From JACWAE01 sp963847595 (GTDB lineage Bacteria; Chloroflexota; Dehalococcoidia; SZUA-161), in assembly GCA_963847595.1 (NCBI GenBank), contig CAWKAJ010000001.1:744001-808000 (forward strand): a stretch of DNA of 64,000 bases, written 5' to 3'. This document shows positions 57,937-64,000 of the stretch, one piece after another (within the stretch, counting starts at the first letter, position 1; each line of letters starts with the position of its first letter). Made by a program: the position numbers and the translations under genes. A model generated the notes under the pieces. That model was given only the letters and a program-made list of their open reading frames with translations. It was not told where the DNA came from and made no database searches.

Positions 57937-58737
57937 TTACTCCTCCCTCCTGAGCGCCAGCGCCATGCCAGCTGCAAAACATACAATTGCGTAGGCCACC
58001 ATCACCGCTATGCCCACCCCCAAATGGGGTGTAAACGCTGGTAAAGTAGACGGGCCCTCTCCGCGTCCAAACCCGAGGCTGCTTGAGACACCTAAAACGT
58101 TAGTTATAAGATCTGATGAGTAAGTGACGATGAACCAGGGTTCCTGGTTCACACGGGTCAGGATCTCCTGGACGACCCGCAGTATCACCATGAGAAACAG
58201 GAAGCCAACAATCGTGGAAGAAATGGAGCGCTTGAGAAGGCCACTGAAAAAGTATATCACGCTTACCGCGGCTGCTGAGAAAAGCAAGGCTGTTAAGAAG
58301 GATTTCCCCAGTTCTGCCGGAATCGCTGCCCACCCATACAGTTGTGCTGTCTGCAGCGTCATGACCACGTAATAGAGCAGAACCACAAGGAAGGTAGCCA
58401 ACAGTGCAGCTATATACTTACCTGCGAAGATTGAGGAACGTCTTTGCGGTGTGGGAAACGATAGCAAGTTCGTCTTCTTCTCGAACTCACCACATATGGC
58501 ATCCCCGGCAAACATGGCCGCTGAGATTACTATCAGTACGTTGAGAAAGGTGAGGACGTTGACGGCAAACACGCCTGCGGTGTCCGGAACTTTCACATAG
58601 AAGATCAGGGGTATGATAATAGCCAGCGCCGCAATAATGAGCAGCCTCCTGGTCTTCAGGTATTTCATTAATTCAAACTTAACTGACAGGTAAGTGTCGA
58701 GGACATCGTTCCTAATGTTATCTCTAGCTATTTCCAT
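57937..58737 (-). CDS. ABC-2 type transporter permease
   Basis: A 266-residue integral membrane protein with six hydrophobic segments (LLIIAALAIIIPLIFYV, VLIVISAAMFAGDAIC, LLATFLVVLLYYVVM, SFLTALLFSAAAVSVIYFF, and two later ones). GDAICGEFEKKTNLLSFPTP (after TM2) is the typical ABC-2 loop. It starts one base after the stop of the ATPase gene on the same strand, so the two form one exporter. Confidence 0.92.
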   Translation of the reverse strand: MEIARDNIRNDVLDTYLSVKFELMKYLKTRRLLIIAALAIIIPLIFYVKVPDTAGVFAVNVLTFLNVLIVISAAMFAGDAICGEFEKKTNLLSFPTPQRRSSIFAGKYIAALLATFLVVLLYYVVMTLQTAQLYGWAAIPAELGKSFLTALLFSAAAVSVIYFFSGLLKRSISSTIVGFLFLMVILRVVQEILTRVNQEPWFIVTYSSDLITNVLGVSSSLGFGRGEGPSTLPAFTPHLGVGIAVMVAYAIVCFAAGMALALRREE

Positions 58738-59715
58738 CTAATTGCCCTTCTTCTCCTCACCCATCACGGAGACATAGTAGTCTTCCAGTCCTGCGGTCTC
58801 CACATTGTAAGATACCACATCCAAATTCAAAGACACGAGACGTCTCAGTATTTGCACGCTTGACACCGGTTGCCCGTCGTAGAGCAGTCTAGCGGTGTTA
58901 TCGTTCACGTCTACGCTTTTTACCAGTTCGATTGCCCTCAGTTTCTCAATTTCTTCCCGCGATAGCGGCTTGAGAAACTTCACATCCACCACCTTACGTT
59001 CCATCGTGCTCCCGATCCTATCCATGGAATCCGATGAGACAACCTTGCCCTTATTCAGGAAGACCACCGTATTGCAGACTTCGGCAACCTCCCCCAGGAG
59101 ATGGGAGCTCAGGAAAACTGTCATGCCCGCGCTACGGAATTGACGTATCAGCTCTCTGACGTCCCTGATCCCTTCTGGGTCCAACCCGAGGACCGGCTCA
59201 TCGAGGATCAGGTTATCAGGCTTGTGCAGTATGGCTTTGGCTATTGTGAGCCTTCGCAGCATACCCGTGCTGAAGGTACCTACCTTCTTGTGCTCCCAGT
59301 CTGATAGTTTCACCAGCTCCAGCGTTTCCTTGATTCTGCGGTCTATCTCGCCGCCGCTCATTCTGTAGACCCTGCCGAAATAGGTCAGCATCTCGTGAGG
59401 GGTCAGGTAGTCATAGACGCCGGGTACTTCGACCAGCGCTCCGATAGTCCGCAGAGCCTCTCTTGGCCCTGCCGTTACGTCGATGCCATTCACATAGGCA
59501 TGTCCCGAGCTGGGCTTGATTAGGCCAGTCAATATCTTGATAGTTGTTGTCTTTCCCGCGCCGTTGGGACCAACATACCCCACGACCTCGCCCTTTTTTA
59601 TCCGCAGGGAAATCCCATCCAGCGCAGTAAAGTTATTGCCGTATCTCTTGACAAGATTCTCGGTTCGAATTGCGTATTCCACAGCTTTATGTCCTTCTTG
59701 TTCCTGATCAGTCAC
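58738..59715 (-). CDS. ABC transporter ATP-binding protein
   Basis: A 325-residue ATPase. GYVGPNGAGKTTTIKILTGL is the Walker A, GTFSTGMLRRLTIAKAIL the signature region, and NLILDEPVLGLDPEG the Walker B, with LSSHLLGEVAEVCNTVVFLN as the switch. A C-terminal ~90-residue extension (VDVKFLKPLSREEIEKLRAI) is typical of DrrA/NatA-type antibiotic and ion exporters. It works with the permease encoded immediately downstream. The likely substrate is a drug or ion. Confidence 0.94.
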   Translation of the reverse strand: MTDQEQEGHKAVEYAIRTENLVKRYGNNFTALDGISLRIKKGEVVGYVGPNGAGKTTTIKILTGLIKPSSGHAYVNGIDVTAGPREALRTIGALVEVPGVYDYLTPHEMLTYFGRVYRMSGGEIDRRIKETLELVKLSDWEHKKVGTFSTGMLRRLTIAKAILHKPDNLILDEPVLGLDPEGIRDVRELIRQFRSAGMTVFLSSHLLGEVAEVCNTVVFLNKGKVVSSDSMDRIGSTMERKVVDVKFLKPLSREEIEKLRAIELVKSVDVNDNTARLLYDGQPVSSVQILRRLVSLNLDVVSYNVETAGLEDYYVSVMGEEKKGN

Positions 59716-59831
59716 ACTCTCAATCCAATGCTATCATGTGGCCATTAAACCCTCAGCATCTGCTCCTAGGCAATTAAATCCTGTCCGTTACGCTATGCGG
59801 TAGTCGCCTGCTCTGAGCTCTGTCTCGCAGC

Positions 59832-60056
59832 TTATCTGCCCTGTTTTTCCCCTCCTTCAATCTCCCCGAACTCAGGCATGAAGTTCTGTAAAATCCAAAT
59901 ATAGGCTTCGGCAACCTTCTTCTGCTGATCAGAAGATGCACCTCTAATTACGAGAGTACGACCTCGGTCGGTTCGCAGTGTCTTCCTCATCACCGTATGC
60001 CCTTCCAACTGGTTCCCCTCAGTTCGTGTACACATCTTTCCCACCTTCTCTTGCAC
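59832..60056 (-). CDS. Small hypothetical protein downstream of the protease gene
   Basis: A 74-residue charged protein, GTG 60056, with AAGGGA upstream. It lies 6 bp after the HtrA-like stop on the same strand. No family recognised. The part from MRKTLRTDRGRTLVIRGASS (an internal ATG) onward is best conserved in appearance and could be the real start. The C-terminal helix (KKVAEAYIWILQNFMPEF) is amphipathic. Confidence 0.55.
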   Translation of the reverse strand: MQEKVGKMCTRTEGNQLEGHTVMRKTLRTDRGRTLVIRGASSDQQKKVAEAYIWILQNFMPEFGEIEGGEKQGR

Positions 60057-60062
60057 AGTCCC

Positions 60063-61151
60063 TTATGAGGGGCTTTGCCCTAGTGTAACCGACACCACCT
60101 GCTGGCTATTTCCTCGCCAGAAGGTTATGCTTACTGTGTCCCCAACATTGTATTGCCACAGCAACTTTATCAATTGGGATGCCTCGGTCTCAGTTTGGCC
60201 CTGGAAGCTGGTTATCACATCATTGGTTTGTATGCCTGCTTTGGCTGCCGGGCTGCCAGGAGCAACATACGCTGCCAGGACCCCTTTAGTTATAGATATG
60301 CCAAGCTGTGAGGCTAATGCAGGCGTGAGGTCTTCCATACTGAGGCCCAGGTAGGGTCTGGTCACTTTCCCATATTTGACCAGGTCGTCATACACGCTGC
60401 TGGCAGTGTTGGCGCTCACAGCAAAGCCGATGTTCTCCGCTCCGGAGATGATGAACGTATCGATTCCCACCACCTGGCCTTCCAGGTTGACCAGGGGGCC
60501 GCCGCTATTGCCCGGGTTGATGGCAGCATCGGTCTGTATTATGTCATAGTAGGCAGACTGCCCTATGGTATAGGAGCGCCCGAGACCGCTCACTATACCC
60601 AGAGTAACTGTAGGGCCACCTTCTACCAGCCCCAGGGCGTTGCCGAGGGCTATTACCCAATCTCCGTCGCGTAACCCGGAGGCGTCGCCAAACTGGGCTG
60701 TGGGAAAGTTTTGGCCATCGATCTTAATCACTGCCAGGTCGCTGGTCGGGTCAGCGCCCACAAGGCTAGCCTGATAAGTTTGTTCGTCGTTGGGTAGCGA
60801 TACCTCGATCTTGGTATAGCCGTCTATTACATGGTTATTGGTCAGGATATAGCCATCGGGGCTGAGAACCACCCCTGAGCCGCTTTTGGTGGCTGCGGTC
60901 TGCCCAAAGAATGAGGTAGCCGTATAGTCGACAGAAACATAGGCTACGGCTGGCATGACCTTCGCCACAACATCGGCAACTGAGGGCAGGTCAGATAGCG
61001 GTGTCCCAGCCGGTGTTGCAGTAGGCTGAGCTGTGGACGTTGCGGTGGGGGTCGGAGTGTTCGTCAGCGTGGCTGTAGTTGTACAGGCGCTGACCAACAC
61101 CATCAGCAGAATGACCGGAATGAGAATCCTGAGTTTGCTTATCTTAGACAT
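60063..61151 (-). CDS. HtrA/DegP-type trypsin-like serine protease (lipoprotein)
   Basis: A 362-residue envelope protease. Lipoprotein signal ending LVSAC, a TP-rich linker, then the trypsin fold: His in ILTNNHVIDG, Asp in PTSDLAVIKID, Ser in NPGNSGGPLVN. One PDZ domain follows (TRPYLGLSMEDLTPALASQL, GSPAAKAGIQTNDVITSFQG). It degrades misfolded envelope proteins. It lies downstream of the two-component system on the same strand, with a 92-bp gap, and might be part of its output. Confidence 0.95.
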   Translation of the reverse strand: MSKISKLRILIPVILLMVLVSACTTTATLTNTPTPTATSTAQPTATPAGTPLSDLPSVADVVAKVMPAVAYVSVDYTATSFFGQTAATKSGSGVVLSPDGYILTNNHVIDGYTKIEVSLPNDEQTYQASLVGADPTSDLAVIKIDGQNFPTAQFGDASGLRDGDWVIALGNALGLVEGGPTVTLGIVSGLGRSYTIGQSAYYDIIQTDAAINPGNSGGPLVNLEGQVVGIDTFIISGAENIGFAVSANTASSVYDDLVKYGKVTRPYLGLSMEDLTPALASQLGISITKGVLAAYVAPGSPAAKAGIQTNDVITSFQGQTETEASQLIKLLWQYNVGDTVSITFWRGNSQQVVSVTLGQSPS

Positions 61152-61243
61152 GCCTCCTCCTTTTCCACCCTTTCAATCGTCGGTCAGTTTGCCGACGCAA
61201 AGTTATTGTTCAGACTGGTACCGGCACCCTGCAAGCTAAAACG

Positions 61244-62641
61244 CTAGGATACGGGCTTTTGTTGAGTTACAGGCAATGTAAAAGAGAACTTGCTCCCCTT
61301 GCCTACTTCGCTTTCAACCCAGATTCTGCCTCCATGAAGCTCAACCATCTGCTTGGCTATGGCAAGTCCCAGACCGGCTCCCCCGGTTTTCCTGGAACGG
61401 GCATCGTCAACCCTATAGAAACGCTCGAATACATAAGGTAAATGCTCTGCGGGAATCCCCTCTCCTGTGTCTGAAACGGAGACCAGTATACCATCCTTAT
61501 CTGGTGAGACAGCGATGGTCACAGTCCCACCCGAAGGAGTGTGATTGAGGGCGTTATCCAGTAGGTTTGCCACAACCTGCTCGATTCTTCTGCCATCCGC
61601 CTCAATCTCTGGCAAGCCCTCTGTCATGTCCGTCCTCAGGCTTATGTTCTTTTCCTGCGCTATGACCTCAGCCTGAGAGACCCGACGCTGCACCAGCTCT
61701 GCCAGGTTTGTGGGCTCGACCTGCAATTTCAGGTGTCCTGATTCAGCAAGTGTCAAATCTCGCAGCTCGCCTACAAGCCTGGTGAGCACCTCCGTCTCTT
61801 CTTTTATCGAAGTGAGGTTATCAGGATTCGGCTCGTATACGCCGTCAAGCATGGCGTCCACTGTCCCCCCGATAACAGCCAGCGGGGTGCGCAACTCATG
61901 GGCAATATCGGCAAATAAGCGACGGCGCGATTGTTCACTGCTGTCAAGGCTCGCAGCCATGGAGTTGAACGAATTGGCCAGCTCGCCGAACTCGTCTCTC
62001 GACTTGGCTTCTACTCTGTAGGCCAGGTCACCATTAGAGATGCGGGCTGCGCCTTTCTTCAACGCCCGGATCGGCTTGGTGAATTGTGTGGTCAAAAGCA
62101 GGCCCAGTAATATCGCTACTGCAGCGCCCACACCCCCAGCTATCCACAGAGACGTGTTGACATGGCTGAGAAAGCGCTGCTCAGGTGAAACAGGCGGCTG
62201 CTGACCTGAAAGCGCGCCTCCAGGCGGTACGAACTGCACGATTACCATCCCGGACGATAGCAAATAGAGTTTGCCTACCTCTTGACCGGAGACGACAATG
62301 CTTGTCGGCTTAGACAGCCCCACGCTTTGAACAGTGTCTCCCAGCCACTCTCCATTTGTGTCACCAATTATTGTGCTGGAGTTGTCCGCTAAAATAAACC
62401 GGTCATTGACAAATGTGGGCAGGCTCTGAAGCAGGTTCTGCACCCCGGACCAGTTGCCATTCTCAGTATAGAAGTCCTTCAGCCTTTGTTCTGTCTGCTC
62501 CAGAGATGAGGCCCTGCTTTCCGAGATGAAGTCGCTGAACTCGCTGGTGGTGCGGTGGTGGGTCAAATATGCTGTAAGACCCACAGAGACAACAACGACC
62601 AAAAGCAATGAAAGAGCGATCTTCCAGCTCAGGCTACGCAC
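61244..62641 (-). CDS. Membrane sensor histidine kinase
   Basis: A 465-residue kinase from GTG 62641, after GGGGAGG (the TTG at 62656 overlaps that sequence). TM1 (IALSLLLVVVVSVGLTAYLT) and TM2 (LWIAGGVGAAVAILLGLLLT) flank a ~130-residue extracytoplasmic sensor. HAMP (FTKPIRALKKGAARISNGDL) precedes the HisKA box FADIAHELRTPLAVIGGTVD with the phosphorylated histidine. The ATPase domain has NLLDNALNHTPSGGTVTIAV, DTGEGIPAEHLPYVFERFYR and GGAGLGLAIAKQMVELHGGR. It overlaps the response-regulator stop by 8 bp. Confidence 0.96.
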   Translation of the reverse strand: MRSLSWKIALSLLLVVVVSVGLTAYLTHHRTTSEFSDFISESRASSLEQTEQRLKDFYTENGNWSGVQNLLQSLPTFVNDRFILADNSSTIIGDTNGEWLGDTVQSVGLSKPTSIVVSGQEVGKLYLLSSGMVIVQFVPPGGALSGQQPPVSPEQRFLSHVNTSLWIAGGVGAAVAILLGLLLTTQFTKPIRALKKGAARISNGDLAYRVEAKSRDEFGELANSFNSMAASLDSSEQSRRRLFADIAHELRTPLAVIGGTVDAMLDGVYEPNPDNLTSIKEETEVLTRLVGELRDLTLAESGHLKLQVEPTNLAELVQRRVSQAEVIAQEKNISLRTDMTEGLPEIEADGRRIEQVVANLLDNALNHTPSGGTVTIAVSPDKDGILVSVSDTGEGIPAEHLPYVFERFYRVDDARSRKTGGAGLGLAIAKQMVELHGGRIWVESEVGKGSKFSFTLPVTQQKPVS

Positions 62642-63329
62642 CTTTGACCTCCCCAAATTTATAACCCACCCCCCGTACCGTTATTACATACCGGGGATGG
62701 TCGGGGTCGGTCTCCACCTTCTTGCGCAGGTTCTTGATATGGCTGTCTATGGTGCGTTCATAACCTTCGTAGGCACTCCCTTGAGCCTTGTCCAGCAACT
62801 GCATGCGGCTATAAACACGGCCAGGCGCTTCAGCTAGCACTCTGAGAAGTTCAAATTCAGTAAGCGTCAGTTCCACGAGCCTCTCACCCTGCCTAACTTC
62901 ATGCCTTTCCAGGTCAATGCTCAGGTCTGCGATCTCTATCTTTTTCGCTTTAGCTGCTGCGCCCTCCGCACGGCGCAGGACCGCCCTTACCCTTGACACC
63001 AGCTCCTTCGGATTGAAAGGCTTGACCACATAGTCATCCGCGCCTAACTCAAGTCCCACTATCTTATCGGAATCGTCGCCAAGGGCTGTCAGCATGATAA
63101 TAGGCACATTCGACTCAGTGCGCAGGGTGCGGCACACATCCCACCCCGACACCTCAGGAAGCATCAGGTCTAGAACGATAAGGTCAGGTGACTCGCTCCT
63201 CGCCATATGGAGAGCCAGCCTCCCATCATAAGCGACAATGACCTTATAGCCATCCCTTTCGAGATAGGCTTTCACGATATCAACTATCTTTTTCTCGTCA
63301 TCTACCACGAGGATTTTTTTGTGTGCCAT
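62634..63329 (-). CDS. OmpR/PhoB-family response regulator
   Basis: A 231-residue two-domain protein. Receiver: ILVVDDEKKIVDIVKAYLER (acidic pair), LIVLDLMLPEVSGWDVCRTL (phosphorylated Asp), PIIMLTALGDD and DYVVKPFNPKELVSRVRAVL (Lys). The OmpR winged helix is ELTLTEFELLRVLAEAPGRV and SHIKNLRKKVETDPDHPRYV (recognition and wing). Paired with the sensor kinase. The stimulus is not known; downstream HtrA and DUF5666 genes suggest envelope stress. Confidence 0.97.
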   Translation of the reverse strand: MAHKKILVVDDEKKIVDIVKAYLERDGYKVIVAYDGRLALHMARSESPDLIVLDLMLPEVSGWDVCRTLRTESNVPIIMLTALGDDSDKIVGLELGADDYVVKPFNPKELVSRVRAVLRRAEGAAAKAKKIEIADLSIDLERHEVRQGERLVELTLTEFELLRVLAEAPGRVYSRMQLLDKAQGSAYEGYERTIDSHIKNLRKKVETDPDHPRYVITVRGVGYKFGEVKGA

Positions 63330-63401
63330 AAGCGGACCCTGCGCAATCCAACCTTCTTAAATATTGATTCTCACTTCCCCGAAAATAATTGTCAAATGAT
63401 T

Positions 63402-63441
63402 GAGCGAAGGGGCGACCTAAATTCGAGGCGTCCCTTCGCTC
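63402..63441. terminator. Hairpin between the DUF5666-like gene and the response regulator
   Basis: GAGCGAAGGGGCG and CGTCCCTTCGCTC form a 13-bp stem (one G-T pair) with a 14-nt loop, 32 bp after the stop of the minus-strand secreted protein gene. It has no T-run and could also act as an operator. TTGACA follows on the minus strand toward the response regulator and may be its -35. Confidence 0.5.
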
Positions 63442-63473
63442 CCCATTAGCCCTTACCTAAATCAGCAAGACAC

Positions 63474-63974
63474 TTACTGGCTCGATGCGCCTCCTCCGAA
63501 AGAAGGCAAGGTAAAACCAGAGATTATGGTTATACTCCTGGCCTCGATAGAGCCGTCTGCATTCGTATTGCCCGAAACAGTGATATTCTCGCCAAGCGAG
63601 ATATCCCCCAGGCTGCCCTCGCTCATCTTCTGTATGGAAGTGCTGTTACCGATGTCAACCAGAACAGTAGTGCCCGTACGAGTGTTGAGTGTTACTATAT
63701 TACCTTCAACCTTCTCCACTGTGCCTATTGTAGTTCCATTGCCCGAAGAAATTCCTGTGTAGTTCCCTGGCAACCGGAAATTTCCCTGCCCCGTGGTACC
63801 ACTCCCCAGCCCCGTGGTAGAAGAGGACTGGCCTATCTGGCTGACCAATGTCTGGCGGGCTTCTGACTTGCCCTGGCTCTTGCCAATGGCTACTCCTCCT
63901 GCCAGCGCACCGCCGATAGCACTGCCCAAGATGACCGCCACCACCAGCAAGGTTACAAAAGATTTCGTTTTCAT
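63474..63974 (-). CDS. Secreted DUF5666-like protein
   Basis: A 166-residue exported protein, ATG 63974 after GGGAGGATAACC. Signal/TM segment LLVVAVILGSAIGGALAGGV near the start, then a low-complexity Gly/Ser/Thr linker, then an OB-like strand domain: GTTIGTVEKVEGNIVTLNTR, TVLVDIGNSTSIQKMSEGSL, GDISLGENITVSGNTNADGS, IEARSIT. The domain resembles DUF5666, of unknown role, often beside sensor kinases. It is directly upstream of the two-component genes on the same strand and could be a sensor or target. Confidence 0.85.
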   Translation of the reverse strand: MKTKSFVTLLVVAVILGSAIGGALAGGVAIGKSQGKSEARQTLVSQIGQSSSTTGLGSGTTGQGNFRLPGNYTGISSGNGTTIGTVEKVEGNIVTLNTRTGTTVLVDIGNSTSIQKMSEGSLGDISLGENITVSGNTNADGSIEARSITIISGFTLPSFGGGASSQ

Positions 63975-64000
63975 GGTTATCCTCCCTTATTCATAGCGCA

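Overview
The window looks like a chromosomal segment of an anaerobic bacterium, most likely a Chloroflexota member near the class Dehalococcoidia. This is inferred from gene content only: a tungsten aldehyde:ferredoxin oxidoreductase, several crotonase and acyl-CoA ligase genes, small Fe-S and redox proteins, Thr-Pro-linker surface proteins, and lipoproteins built from divergent repeat domains. No rRNA, CRISPR array, transposase or integrase was seen.

1-9.6 kb: the tail of a short-chain dehydrogenase, a LysR regulator, then a + strand run of a 2-hydroxyacyl-CoA dehydratase-type (double-cubane-like) protein, its ATP-dependent activase and a DsrE-like sulfur protein. Next come an unusual tRNA and selD. 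The tRNA has the long variable arm of a selenocysteine tRNA but a cysteine GCA anticodon and U73. selD itself needs UGA read as selenocysteine (codon at 4327-4329). Two paralogous methyltransferases flank a beta-propeller lipoprotein and a crotonase; a ferritin-like gene follows.

9.8-21 kb: Hsp20, a large Thr-Pro repeat membrane protein, PAP2 phosphatase, a YaaH-type acetate transporter, a frameshifted SDR coupled to a thioesterase, a metallo-beta-lactamase fold protein, a lipoprotein carboxylesterase, FMN reductase, VOC protein, small metal-binding proteins including rubredoxin, and an ornithine cyclodeaminase-like protein.

21.4-31.8 kb: a compact operon (two small proteins, a radical SAM protein, a PaaK-like CoA ligase) resembling the Desulfovibrio DVU_1553-1557-type set; a TetR-controlled drug-efflux MFS; tungsten AOR with a small partner; an AttH/CrtC-like protein; a coiled-coil protein.

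31.9-48.5 kb: acyl-CoA and redox metabolism (SDR, MBL, HI0933 flavoprotein, Maf, acyl-CoA ligase, Sir2, two enoyl-CoA hydratases, a TPP enzyme paired with a formyltransferase-like protein), a repeat-domain lipoprotein, DUF3786, a second MBL protein and a frameshifted B12-binding radical SAM gene.

48.5-64 kb: SnoaL-like and DUF1801 proteins, GtrA with a duplicated tail, alpha/beta hydrolase with moaE, a repeat-domain membrane protein interrupted by an in-frame UGA at its signal-peptide junction, an arsenic operon (DUF5714, ArsR, two tandem paralogous micro-proteins, ACR3), a CDF transporter, an ABC exporter, an HtrA-type protease, and a two-component system next to a secreted DUF5666-like protein.

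The intergenic gaps hold at least three repeat families: a ~95 bp triple-hairpin element (seven copies, all in the same orientation), a ~29 bp hairpin motif in four successive gaps at 48.6-51.2 kb, and a ~53 bp element found 80-110 bp upstream of three minus-strand genes. Three genes are broken by single frameshifts, which could be real decay or sequencing error. The most unusual signal is the selenium/cysteine decoding cluster at 3.5-5.3 kb together with the UGA-containing gene at 52.9-53.7 kb.
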